From Flavobacterium paronense (GTDB lineage: Bacteria > Bacteroidota > Bacteroidia > Flavobacteriales > Flavobacteriaceae), in contig NZ_JAUFQN010000019.1 of NCBI RefSeq assembly GCF_030409795.1, forward strand, positions 744,001 through 808,000: a stretch of DNA of 64,000 nucleotides, written 5' to 3'. Of this stretch, positions 8,584 through 17,510 are shown in pieces; position 1 is the stretch's first letter; each line of letters opens with the position of its first letter. The notes beneath the pieces were generated by a model, which searched no databases, was not told the DNA's origin, and was given only the letters and a program-made list of their open reading frames with translations. Position numbers and translations under genes: made by a program.

Positions 8584-10002
8584 ATGAAAATTGAACAAAT
8601 TTACACAGGATGTCTGGCTCACGCTGCCTATTATTTAGAAAGTAATGGAGTAGCTGCTATTTTTGATCCATTGCGTGAAGTGCAGCCTTATATTGACAGA
8701 GCAAGAAGGGATAATGCTAAAATAAAGTATGTTTTTGAAACTCATTTTCATGCCGATTTTGTGTCGGGGCATTTAGATTTAGCCGCAAAAGAAAAGGCAA
8801 CAATTGTATATGGTCCGACTGCAAAGCCTAATTTTGAAGCTCTGATAGCTTATGACAATCAAGTTTTTGAAATAGGGAAGTGCAAGGTTAAAGTAATTCA
8901 TACTCCGGGGCATACTATGGAAAGTACCTGTTATTTGCTTATTGATGAAAATGGGAAAGAGCATGGAATCATTACGGGTGACACGCTTTTTATTGGTGAT
9001 GTTGGAAGACCTGATTTAGCTCAACATGTTATAGCCGATTTAACTCAGGACAGATTAGCCCGTTTGCTTTTTCATTCTTTAAGAGAAAAAATCATGCCTT
9101 TGTCAGATGATCTAATAGTGTATCCAAATCACGGTGCCGGAAGTGCTTGCGGCAAAATGATGAGCAAAGAAACCACAGATACTTTGGGTAATCAAAAGAA
9201 AACGAATTACGCTTTGAATCCAAAATTTACGGAGGATGAGTTTGTTGTTGCCATTTTAACCGGATTGACAGCACCACCTGCTTATTTTCCTAAAAATGTG
9301 CTACTGAATATTCAGGGATATGAAAGTCTAGATACTGTCATTCATCGCGGTCAGAATCCGTTTGATGTTAAAACCTTTGAAATTGTTGCTAATGAAACAA
9401 AAGCATTGGTTTTGGATACCCGTAAAGCATCAGAATTTGCCAAAGGATTTATTCCGAATAGCATTAACATTGGTTTGGATAGTAATTTTGCTATGTGGGT
9501 AGGCGAATTGATACCCGATTTGAAACAACCAATACTACTTGTGGCTGAAGACTCCGAGAAAGTTCAGGAAGCTATTATCAGACTGTCAAGAGTAGGTTAT
9601 GATTACTGCATAGGTTATTTGAAAGGTGGATTTGAGGCATGGAAAAATGCTAATAATGAAATCAATACGGTTGAAAGAGTTACGGCTGAGGATTTGGTTA
9701 TTTTAGAAGAGATTCACGAAACACCCATTTTTGATGTCAGAAAGCAAAGTGAATTTCAATCGGAACATATTAAAGGAGCCAAAAATATTCCGTTAAATGA
9801 AATTAATAACTATTTAGATGTTTTTCCAAAAGACAAGTTTTTTGTCATTCATTGTTTAGGTGGTTACAGAAGCATGATAGCAGCTTCTATTTTAAAACAA
9901 AGAGGTTTTGAAAATTTTGCAGATGTTACCGGTGGATTTAACGAAATTAAAATGACAAACATTCCAATAACTGACTATGTATGTCCGACAACATTGTTAT
10001 AA
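8584..10002 (+). CDS. CstB-like persulfide dioxygenase/double rhodanese
   Basis: A 472-aa three-domain protein. The metallo-beta-lactamase fold (about 1-240) has the mononuclear-iron motif THFHADFVSGH (H54, H56, D58), HTPGHTMEST, TGDTLFIGDVGRPDL and YPNHGAGSACG, as in ETHE1-type persulfide dioxygenases that oxidise glutathione or other persulfide to sulfite. The first rhodanese-like domain (about 265-365) has LLVAEDSEKVQEA at its active-site loop and no cysteine, so it is a pseudo-domain. The second (about 370-465) has HCLGGYRS with C424. This order, dioxygenase, pseudo-rhodanese, active rhodanese, is that of CstB, which detoxifies sulfide-derived persulfides. A palindromic candidate operator sits at the promoter. 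The exact substrate is not shown by the sequence. Confidence 0.85.
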   Translation: MKIEQIYTGCLAHAAYYLESNGVAAIFDPLREVQPYIDRARRDNAKIKYVFETHFHADFVSGHLDLAAKEKATIVYGPTAKPNFEALIAYDNQVFEIGKCKVKVIHTPGHTMESTCYLLIDENGKEHGIITGDTLFIGDVGRPDLAQHVIADLTQDRLARLLFHSLREKIMPLSDDLIVYPNHGAGSACGKMMSKETTDTLGNQKKTNYALNPKFTEDEFVVAILTGLTAPPAYFPKNVLLNIQGYESLDTVIHRGQNPFDVKTFEIVANETKALVLDTRKASEFAKGFIPNSINIGLDSNFAMWVGELIPDLKQPILLVAEDSEKVQEAIIRLSRVGYDYCIGYLKGGFEAWKNANNEINTVERVTAEDLVILEEIHETPIFDVRKQSEFQSEHIKGAKNIPLNEINNYLDVFPKDKFFVIHCLGGYRSMIAASILKQRGFENFADVTGGFNEIKMTNIPITDYVCPTTLL

Positions 10003-10024
10003 AAAAATCAAAGTATTGTTAAAG

Positions 10025-10032
10025 TATATTTG
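10025..10032 (+). promoter_or_regulatory. -7 element before small exported peptide
   Basis: TATATTTG matches TAnnTTTG, about 65 nt before the ATG at 10097. No clear -33 TTG is at the right distance. Confidence 0.4.
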
Positions 10033-10096
10033 AACTCTAATTTATTATTTACATTTATACCGTTATTTATTAAACTATTAATTAAAAATTATACAA

Positions 10097-10279
10097 ATGA
10101 AAAAAGTAATTTTATCAATGGCAGTAGTAGCGTTTTTGTTTTCAGCAAATGTAAATGCTCAAGAAAAGAAAGATCCTAAAGCTAAAACAGAAAAAGCATG
10201 CACAGCTTCTGAAAAAAAATCTTGTAATAAAGATAAAAAAGCATGTTGTGCTGCAAAAAAAGTTGAGGAGAAAAAATAA
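10097..10279 (+). CDS. Small exported Lys/Cys-rich peptide
   Basis: A 60-aa protein with a clear Sec signal peptide (residues 1-21, MKKVILSMAVVAFLFSANVNA, cut after NVNA). The mature part of about 39 residues is almost only Lys, Glu, Ala, Ser and Cys, with four cysteines in CTASEKKSCNKDKKACCAA. The CxnCxnCC spacing could bind metal or form disulfides in the periplasm, but no family is recognised. It has its own -7 element and a strong terminator, so it is a monocistronic, probably well-expressed gene. Confidence 0.8.
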   Translation: MKKVILSMAVVAFLFSANVNAQEKKDPKAKTEKACTASEKKSCNKDKKACCAAKKVEEKK

Positions 10280-10296
10280 TTTCCTCTAAATAATTA

Positions 10297-10329
10297 AAAA
10301 GGTGTCCTGATTTTTGGGACACTTTTTTT
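10297..10329 (+). terminator. Terminator after small exported peptide
   Basis: The stem AAAAGGTGTCC pairs with GGACACTTTTT with one wobble, and is followed by a T run. Confidence 0.85.
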
Positions 10330-10361
10330 GTTTTATCACTTTTCAATTAGTCATAAAATTA

Positions 10362-10369
10362 TATATTTG
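10362..10369 (+). promoter_or_regulatory. -7 element of the M13 peptidase gene
   Basis: TATATTTG, matching TAnnTTTG, lies 49 nt before the ATG at 10419. Confidence 0.45.
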
Positions 10370-10418
10370 GTAACTTTTACATCTTTATAGTACCAATGAT
10401 TATCAAAACAATAAATTT

Positions 10419-12458
10419 ATGCAATTAAAAAACAAAATCACTATCAGTTTACTATCAGTTTTATTCGCAATAAGCTGCAGCAAAAAAGAAGTTCATTACG
10501 AAGATCCATTAGTTACCAATCGCGATACTACTGTAAATCCGGGGGATGATTTTTTTCATTATGCTAATGGCGTTTGGTTTAAAAAGAATCCTATTCCAAG
10601 TACAGAAAGTAGTAACGGTATTTTTAGAACGATAGCAGATACTATTAACGCACAAGTCAAAAATATTTGTGAAAAATCAGCCAAAAACAAAGACGCTGCA
10701 AAAGGAAGTAACGAGCAAAAAATAGGTGATTTTTATGCCTCAGGTATGGATACTTTGGCTATTGAAAAAGCGGGGTTGAAACCTTTGTCAGCAGCAATGT
10801 CAAAAATTGAAGCGATTACTGACGTACCAACTTTGATGAATACTATGGGTTATCTTCATACTATAGGTGCTGGCCCAGCCTTCTCTTTTTATGTTTCGCA
10901 AGATGATAAAATAAGTTCCAAAAATGCTTTATTTTTTGGTCAAGGTGGCTTGGGTTTAGGTCAAAGAGATTATTATTTTAACACTGACCCCGAAACTGTA
11001 AAAATTAGAACGGAATATGTTAAGCATTTGGAAGCAATGTTTAAATTAATCGGTAACGATGACACTTCAGCAAAAAAGGCTGCAACTACAATTATGAAAT
11101 TGGAAACCGATTTGGCTAAAAACAGCCGGAAACTGGAAGCACTTCGTGATCCAATTAAAAATTATAACAAGATGACTTTGGCACAGTTCAAATCGTCAAC
11201 GCCTTCAATTGCTTGGGAAAATGTTTTACCACAATTGGGAATTACTAAAGCGGATACAGTTATTGTTGGGCAACCAGAATTTTACAAAGGATTGGATAAA
11301 ATTGTTGCAACCTATACTATTGCAGATTGGAAAACCTATTTGAAATGGAATGTTGTAAACTCTTATGCTTCCTATTTGAATAGTGCTATTGAAAATCAAA
11401 ATTTTTATTTTTATTCAACGGTATTGAATGGTGTAAAAGAGCAAAAGCCAAGATGGAAAAGAATAGTAGAACAAACTGATGGCTCATTAGGTGAATTGAT
11501 AGGACAAGTATATATTACTGATTATTTGCCAAAAGGTTCTAAAGAAAAATTGTTAGAAATAGGCAATAATATTCGGGATGTGTATGCAGATCACATCAAG
11601 AAATTGGATTGGATGAGTGAGGAAACCAAGAAAAAGGCACTCTTTAAATTGAGTAAAATAGTAATGAAAGTTGGTTATCCTGATAAATGGAAAGACATGA
11701 GCAGTGTTACTATCAACAGAAACACCTATTGTGCCAATGTGATGGCTGTTAACCAATGGTCATACAATTATATGATTAAAAAGTATGGCAATCCGGTTGA
11801 CAGAACCGAATGGGGAATGTTCCCACAAACGTATAACGCGTATTACAATCCAAGTAATAATGAAATATGTGTTCCAGCCTGTAATATTTTAGTTCCTGGA
11901 TTTGAAGGAAGAATGCCCGATGATGCTATTTTATATGGTATCATCGGTGGCTCTACCTTTGGTCATGAAATTACACATGGTTTTGATGATCAGGGAAGTC
12001 AGTACGATGATAAAGGAAACCTAAAAGACTGGTGGACAGCCGAAGACAAAGCGAAATTTACTCAAAAAACAAAAGCTATCGTTGCTCAGTTTAATAAATT
12101 TGAACCGCTGAAAGGTAAATTTGTAAATGGTGATGCAACACAAGGAGAAAACATAGCCGATTTAGGTGGAGTTGTAATGGGTTATGAGGCTTTCAAAAAA
12201 ACGAATCAATTCAAGAGTAAAGAAAAAATAAGCAATTTTACACCAGACCAAAGATACTTTTTAGCCTATGGCTATGCTTGGATGGTGAATGCAAAAGACG
12301 AAGCATTAGCAAGACAAATTATGTCTGATGTACATTCTCCGGCACAATTCAGAATAAATGGGCCATTGATGAATATACCAGAATTTTATAAAGCATTTAA
12401 TGTCAAACCGGGAAACAAAATGTATGTACCTGAAAAAGACAGAGTAGTCATTTGGTAA
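10419..12458 (+). CDS. M13 family zinc metallopeptidase, lipoprotein
   Basis: A 679-aa neprilysin/PepO-type endopeptidase. The N-terminus is a lipoprotein signal with lipobox AISC at residues 17-20, so it is expected to be membrane anchored on the periplasmic side or exposed at the surface. The M13 N-terminal domain starts at NPGDDFFHYANGVW. The catalytic domain has NAYYNPSNNEICVPA, the zinc motif HEITH at about 516-520, and ENIADLGGV with the third zinc ligand glutamate. It ends with the family-typical MYVPEKDRVVIW. It is monocistronic between a TATATTTG promoter element and a perfect-stem terminator. Confidence 0.93.
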   Translation: MQLKNKITISLLSVLFAISCSKKEVHYEDPLVTNRDTTVNPGDDFFHYANGVWFKKNPIPSTESSNGIFRTIADTINAQVKNICEKSAKNKDAAKGSNEQKIGDFYASGMDTLAIEKAGLKPLSAAMSKIEAITDVPTLMNTMGYLHTIGAGPAFSFYVSQDDKISSKNALFFGQGGLGLGQRDYYFNTDPETVKIRTEYVKHLEAMFKLIGNDDTSAKKAATTIMKLETDLAKNSRKLEALRDPIKNYNKMTLAQFKSSTPSIAWENVLPQLGITKADTVIVGQPEFYKGLDKIVATYTIADWKTYLKWNVVNSYASYLNSAIENQNFYFYSTVLNGVKEQKPRWKRIVEQTDGSLGELIGQVYITDYLPKGSKEKLLEIGNNIRDVYADHIKKLDWMSEETKKKALFKLSKIVMKVGYPDKWKDMSSVTINRNTYCANVMAVNQWSYNYMIKKYGNPVDRTEWGMFPQTYNAYYNPSNNEICVPACNILVPGFEGRMPDDAILYGIIGGSTFGHEITHGFDDQGSQYDDKGNLKDWWTAEDKAKFTQKTKAIVAQFNKFEPLKGKFVNGDATQGENIADLGGVVMGYEAFKKTNQFKSKEKISNFTPDQRYFLAYGYAWMVNAKDEALARQIMSDVHSPAQFRINGPLMNIPEFYKAFNVKPGNKMYVPEKDRVVIW

Positions 12459-12476
12459 TAACTGCCTAATCCAATA

Positions 12477-12510
12477 AAATCCCTATCAATTCGATAGGGA
12501 TTTTTTTTTT
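12477..12510 (+). terminator. Terminator after the M13 peptidase
   Basis: CCCTATC (12481-12487) pairs with GATAGGG (12493-12499) within flanking A/T pairs and is followed by ten T. Confidence 0.9.
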
Positions 12511-12834
12511 GAATTTACTTTTTTATATCACACAAGAGTAGCCTAAGACATATCTTACGCTACAATAATATTATGTAAGATTAATTAATTATTAATTATA
12601 AAAAAGATGTATTTCATCGAATATATATGCTTTTAATAGATTTATTTAAATTAAACTAAATACTTTTGAATTATAAGATTTGCGATATATAATGCTAATT
12701 TACAGCTATAAAGTATCTAAAATTTTAACCCCTCCCTAAAAGATTAAAAATTGGTTTCGGCCGAAAAAATAGTAAAACATTAAAAATTAAAATCTGATTT
12801 TAATTCAATTATTAACGCATAACATCTTTTAGCT
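12511..12834. other. AT-rich intergenic spacer
   Basis: No gene or RNA was recognised here. A TACTTTTG at 12661-12668 fits the -7 consensus but is about 165 nt from the next ATG and lacks a clear -33. A long leader for the surface-protein pair downstream is possible. Confidence 0.4.
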
Positions 12835-15354
12835 ATGAAAATTAAAATTACTCTCCTTTTAACAGTTTTATTCTCCGTTGGAGCTGTTATTAATGTTAAC
12901 GGACAAACAGGCAATACATTTACAGGTGAAAATTCAGGTGTCAATAATACAGGTAATTACAACACCGGTTATGGCGTAAACACACTGATGAACAATACCA
13001 GCCAAAGTAATAATGCTTTTGGAGTTGGTACATTAACTAATTCATCCGGAGGTTTTAACTGCGCCTTTGGTAATGAAGCATTGTCTTTGAATGGAATTGG
13101 AAGATTAAATTGTTCATTAGGAACCAGAACTTTATATTATAACGATTCGGGTTCTGCGAATATTGCAATTGGTCATAGAACGTTAGAATCTAATGTTGAT
13201 GGGAATAACAATACTGCCGTCGGTTATGCATCATTATTAACCAATAAGGGTAGTTCTAACACGGTCATAGGAAGTTACAGCCCAAGGAGTTTACTGACGG
13301 GTGATTTTAATATCTTTGTTGGTGCCGAGACTGCTATCAATTTGTTAAATGGAAGTTATAATGTCTTTTTAGGGAATAGAATAACTTTTCCGAGATTTCC
13401 ATCTACACCAATTTTAGCAGGAAACGACACTAGTAGATCAATAATTATTGCAGATGGTATAGGAAATCAAAGAATTTTTATCAATCGAAATGGAAATATG
13501 GGAATTGGTCTTGGCAACAATGTAATTCCAGTTAACAAACTAGATATAAAAGGTGGCGTTGCAATTGGTAGAAATTTCACTCCGAATGGAGTAACTCCCG
13601 GAATTGTAGCACCTGCCAATGGTTTGTTAGTCGAGGGTAATGTTGGAATAGGAACGGATTCACCAGGAAATAAAGTTGAAATAACTCATGGAGCAACAGG
13701 TAATTCAGGACTTCGTTTTACAAATTTAACCAGCAGTTTTAATCCAGCAGCCAATCAGACAGCTAATAAGTTTTTAAGTGTCGATCAAGAAGGAGATGTT
13801 GTTTTAAAAAATGTAGCCAATGCTGTTGAAACCAATGTACTTCAATCAAATGCAAATTTGATGACCAGTAATGTGAATAATATTACTGATTCAGCGACAA
13901 TTATCAATTCAATTTCTAATGCTGTTAATAACAGTAATCAATTAATAACTACAGTAAACGGAGTTGCCAGTGTACCGGTAAATTTACCAACATTTACAGA
14001 TACTGATGCACAATCTTTGTCATTATCGGGCAATACATTATCTATTTCAAACGGGAATAGCGTGACGCTACCAACTTATGTTGATGTTCCACAAACCATT
14101 TCTCAATCTGAAAATACCATCACACTTTCCAATGGCGGTGGTTCTTTTAATCTGCCAATATTTATAGATATGCCACAAACACTTTCACAATCCGGAAATA
14201 CAGTAACACTTTCAAACGGTGGCGGTACATTTACCTTGCCAACATTCACTGATACAGATACAGACGCACAAGCATTATCATTAACAGGTAACACTTTGTC
14301 AATATCAAATGGAAATAGTGTGACACTTCCAACTTATGTAGATACGCCACAAACAATTTCACAATCTGGGAATACAGTGACACTATCTAACGGTGGAGGA
14401 ACATTTACCTTACCAACATTCACGGATACAGATACAGACGCACAAGCATTATCATTAACAGGTAACACTTTGTCAATATCAAATGGAAATAGTGTGACAC
14501 TTCCAACTTATGTAGATACGCCACAAACAATTTCACAATCTGGGAATACAGTGACACTATCTAACGGTGGAGGAACATTTACCATACCAACGTTTACAGA
14601 TACAGATGCACAAGCACTATCATTAACAGGTAACACTTTATCAATATCAAATGGAAATAGTGTGACGCTTCCAACCTATGTAGATACACCACAAACGATT
14701 TCTCAATCAGGAAATACAGTTACACTTTCTAATGGCGGTGGTTCATTTTCATTGCCAACTACAACGGTTACAGCCGGAACTAATGTTACAGTAACAGGAA
14801 CAGGTTCGGTTGCGACACCTTATGTTGTTTCCGCTGCAGACACTAGTCTTTATGCCAATAACGGAACTATAAATTCAGCTACAACAACCAGTGGGAACAG
14901 AATTGTTAGCATGAATGATAATAATATTTGGTTCAAATCGGAACCAACTGATACCAATGGCAAAATCTACATAGGGACAAATGCTGTGTATCCTACAACA
15001 ACTGGGAAATATAAACTGTTCGTGGAAGGCGGAATTCTAACCGAAAAAGTAAAAGTAGCTTTAAGAAGCACCGCTAATTGGGCAGATTATGTTTTTGAAA
15101 AGAACTACAAATTAATGCCTTTGAAAAATGTGGAAGAATTTATTGCTACAAATAAACACTTGCCTGGAATTGATTCTGCAGCTGAATTATCAAAAAACGG
15201 ACTTGACTTAGCCGAAATGCAAGCCAAACACATGGCCAAAATTGAGGAAATGATGCTTTATATCATTGAGCAAAATAAAACCATTGAAAAGAATATAAAA
15301 GACATAGAGGAATTAAAAAAGCAAGTAAAAGTACTAACAGCTAACGAAGATTGA
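12835..15354 (+). CDS. Secreted tail-fibre-like repeat protein
   Basis: An 839-aa exported protein with a signal peptide (about residues 1-24, ending VNVNGQ). Residues 25-190 are short repeats of the type NNTAFG/NNAFG seen in trimeric adhesin heads and phage-tail-like Bacteroidota proteins. Residues about 380-645 are 56-58-residue repeats containing NGNSVTLPTYVD and TVTLSNGGG. The C-terminus (about 740-839) has WADYVFEKNYKLMPL and a coiled coil from LAEMQAKHMAKIEEMM to the end, the conserved tail-fibre ending common in Bacteroidota surface proteins. There is no T9SS sorting domain. It is separated by one base from the next T9SS cargo gene, so the pair is probably co-translated. Trimeric surface fibre is the likely role. 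Confidence 0.75.
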   Translation: MKIKITLLLTVLFSVGAVINVNGQTGNTFTGENSGVNNTGNYNTGYGVNTLMNNTSQSNNAFGVGTLTNSSGGFNCAFGNEALSLNGIGRLNCSLGTRTLYYNDSGSANIAIGHRTLESNVDGNNNTAVGYASLLTNKGSSNTVIGSYSPRSLLTGDFNIFVGAETAINLLNGSYNVFLGNRITFPRFPSTPILAGNDTSRSIIIADGIGNQRIFINRNGNMGIGLGNNVIPVNKLDIKGGVAIGRNFTPNGVTPGIVAPANGLLVEGNVGIGTDSPGNKVEITHGATGNSGLRFTNLTSSFNPAANQTANKFLSVDQEGDVVLKNVANAVETNVLQSNANLMTSNVNNITDSATIINSISNAVNNSNQLITTVNGVASVPVNLPTFTDTDAQSLSLSGNTLSISNGNSVTLPTYVDVPQTISQSENTITLSNGGGSFNLPIFIDMPQTLSQSGNTVTLSNGGGTFTLPTFTDTDTDAQALSLTGNTLSISNGNSVTLPTYVDTPQTISQSGNTVTLSNGGGTFTLPTFTDTDTDAQALSLTGNTLSISNGNSVTLPTYVDTPQTISQSGNTVTLSNGGGTFTIPTFTDTDAQALSLTGNTLSISNGNSVTLPTYVDTPQTISQSGNTVTLSNGGGSFSLPTTTVTAGTNVTVTGTGSVATPYVVSAADTSLYANNGTINSATTTSGNRIVSMNDNNIWFKSEPTDTNGKIYIGTNAVYPTTTGKYKLFVEGGILTEKVKVALRSTANWADYVFEKNYKLMPLKNVEEFIATNKHLPGIDSAAELSKNGLDLAEMQAKHMAKIEEMMLYIIEQNKTIEKNIKDIEELKKQVKVLTANED
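13978..14760 (+). repeat. Coding tandem repeat, 174-bp units
   Basis: Units start at 14227, 14401 and 14575 (174 bp apart), with a 168-bp fourth step to about 14743 and a more diverged copy before 14227. Units one and two are almost identical at DNA level, which shows recent expansion or conversion inside the tail-fibre-like gene. Confidence 0.9.
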
Positions 15355-15355
15355 T

Positions 15356-17335
15356 ATGTATAAGATACTAAAAACACTAATAGTTTGTGCTATTTGTTTT
15401 AATTCTTATGACATTTCAGCACAGCTCAATGAGTATTTGAATTCTGAAAACAATAGAATTTCAAGTGCTAAACAAATCGAAGTAGAGATTAAGAAATTTA
15501 TCAATGATAATTTTGATAATTATATATTATCTCAAGAAATTAATGATGATATAATTGCACATCTCAGAGCAGAAGAGCAAGATGAGTTTACTCAGGAAGA
15601 ATTAGATAAAGCAATAGTAAACACTAAAATTTATGAATTAAGAAAGTTGTTTTTTGTTCAAAATCCGGATAGAAAAGATAGCTATTTCGCTAAAGGGATT
15701 CCGATTTCAGTGCAGCAACAATGTGTGAATGGTGATTTTGAAAATGATACAGCAGGTTATTCTTTTTGGTCTGATGCACATCCACAACCAGCTACAGGAA
15801 CAGCTTTTTTTCTTTCCTGCGCTACACCATCAGTAGCAACAGCGCTAAATGTTGTAACACCGGTAACCAACGATTTTAATGCAGCGGCAACATTAATTGA
15901 TAATACTAGCCCTGGTTACCAGCAGTTTGATCCAACATTAGCGGGTTTAGGGGTAAACATTCCAACTTTGTATACAGCCGGTGGAAACAAATGTATCAAA
16001 CTAAATAATGAACAAGGTTTTGGTTCTTCTGATATTACCACCGTTTCACGTTATTTTCCGAATATAAATCAAGCAACAATTGATTTTAATTTTTCGTTGA
16101 TAATGGACAATAAACCGTCTCATGGTCAACCAATTCAACCCTTTTTTAGAGTTAGAGCTTTAGATCAATTTGGTAATGTTGTTGATGAAATTTGCATAGT
16201 TGCCAATCCCGATAACTGCTTGTTTAATGTAATTTATGTAAACAGTAAAAGAAGAGTGCTTTATACCGATTGGATTTGTGCCCGATTGAATGTTGGTGAA
16301 ATTCTAAACCAACCGGGAACAATCGAATTTACTATAAGCGATTGCCAGCCATCGGCGCATTTTGGAACAGTTTATATTGATAATATCTGTGGTTCTGTAT
16401 GTGCTTTCCCGCAGTTGGGAGCGCTAAATACAAACCCAACCAATATTAATTGTCCAGATACCATTGGTAATACACCTATTCAGGTTTGTGGAACTTATTC
16501 GCCACCTTACAATGCTACATTAAGTTCAATGATATTAAATATTACCCAAAACGGTACGGTCATCGGAACGATAAATGCTCCAACTCAACTTACAGCAAAT
16601 ACCTTTTGTTTTAACGTTTTACCGAGTATTTTTGGCGCAAATCCAACTGGTGATTTCGAATTCCAGATTGATGCCAACTTTACTATCAATTGTCCCGCGG
16701 GAACATTTTTATACACGATATCGGATAACTCAGCCAATATTGGTCCGGATGTCACTTTTATAGATTGTTGTCTGCCCACATTGACCTTAGCATCTCCGGC
16801 AGATGATGTCAATAATTTGGCTACGCTACCATTAAAAAACAAGGAAAGATCAAATTGGATTAAAGCGACAAATATTGTATCCGTTGGCGACAATGTTTTA
16901 TCTAATGGAGTAGTATATCATGCAGCGAATTACGTCGAACTAAACCCAGGTTTTGAAGCCGTTTTAGGTGCGCAATTCTCGGCTTATCCCGAAGGCTGTA
17001 CGGCAAACTATATTTATAAAACACAACTGCCAAATGCAAGTCCAAGAAACACCGAAGTAGCAACTGTAGAAGAAACAATCCACTTAATAAAAGTCTCCAG
17101 AGATTTTGCTATAGTGCCAAATCCGTCAAGCAGCACTATCGAAATTATAATGAAAGATGCCCAGTTCGATAAGATTAGCATCACAACCATAGATGGTAAA
17201 GTGGTTAATGAAAGAAATCTCGAAAAAACAGATAAAACCATGGTAGATGTTAGTCGCTATGCTAATGGAATTTATATAATTAACGTTACATCTGATGACG
17301 GAAAAGTATACACTAAAAAATTAATTAAAAATTAG
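15356..17335 (+). CDS. T9SS type A sorting domain protein
   Basis: A 659-aa secreted protein with signal peptide (1-22, ending DISA). The N-terminal part (25-100) is charged and helical. The middle holds a beta-sandwich-like region with CVNGDFEN near residue 122 and YIDNICGSVC near 342, typical of proteins with a choice-of-anchor fold. Residues about 490-550 (LSNGVVYHAANYVELNPGFEAVLGA) resemble the three-coathanger repeat of Bacteroidota surface proteins. The last about 75 residues (PNPSSSTIEI, YANGIYIINV, KKLIKN) are a T9SS type A sorting domain that directs export across the outer membrane and is cleaved there. It starts one base after the upstream gene stops, suggesting that the two products act together on the cell surface. 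Confidence 0.85.
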   Translation: MYKILKTLIVCAICFNSYDISAQLNEYLNSENNRISSAKQIEVEIKKFINDNFDNYILSQEINDDIIAHLRAEEQDEFTQEELDKAIVNTKIYELRKLFFVQNPDRKDSYFAKGIPISVQQQCVNGDFENDTAGYSFWSDAHPQPATGTAFFLSCATPSVATALNVVTPVTNDFNAAATLIDNTSPGYQQFDPTLAGLGVNIPTLYTAGGNKCIKLNNEQGFGSSDITTVSRYFPNINQATIDFNFSLIMDNKPSHGQPIQPFFRVRALDQFGNVVDEICIVANPDNCLFNVIYVNSKRRVLYTDWICARLNVGEILNQPGTIEFTISDCQPSAHFGTVYIDNICGSVCAFPQLGALNTNPTNINCPDTIGNTPIQVCGTYSPPYNATLSSMILNITQNGTVIGTINAPTQLTANTFCFNVLPSIFGANPTGDFEFQIDANFTINCPAGTFLYTISDNSANIGPDVTFIDCCLPTLTLASPADDVNNLATLPLKNKERSNWIKATNIVSVGDNVLSNGVVYHAANYVELNPGFEAVLGAQFSAYPEGCTANYIYKTQLPNASPRNTEVATVEETIHLIKVSRDFAIVPNPSSSTIEIIMKDAQFDKISITTIDGKVVNERNLEKTDKTMVDVSRYANGIYIINVTSDDGKVYTKKLIKN

Positions 17336-17363
17336 AAAGTTAGGATTATTGTTTTAGTTTAGG

Positions 17364-17393
17364 AAAGCTTCTCATTTTTGAGGAGCTTTTTTT
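17364..17393 (+). terminator. Terminator after the surface-protein pair
   Basis: AAAGCTTCTC (17364-17373) pairs with GAGGAGCTTT (17380-17389) with one wobble, then a T run. Confidence 0.85.
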
Positions 17394-17454
17394 ATGAAAT
17401 CAGTAAAGTAAGAACTTAAAATTAAGAATAATTTATATTTCGAATTGCTTTCTT

Positions 17455-17462
17455 TATATTTG
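17455..17462 (+). promoter_or_regulatory. -7 element of the guanidino hydrolase gene
   Basis: TATATTTG, 48 nt before the ATG at 17511. No -33 TTG is seen at the standard distance. Confidence 0.4.
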
Positions 17463-17510
17463 CTCAAACAAGCGTAAGCAGACTTACGATGTAATGCCAA
17501 AAGCAAATCT

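Noticed and set aside
13978-14760. Tandem repeat as a mobile or non-coding element
   Set aside because: The periods are multiples of three and the frame is preserved, so it is internal protein repetition.
17401-17510. Possible riboswitch or tRNA before the guanidino hydrolase gene
   Set aside because: No cloverleaf or known riboswitch motif can be drawn; only a -7 element is visible.
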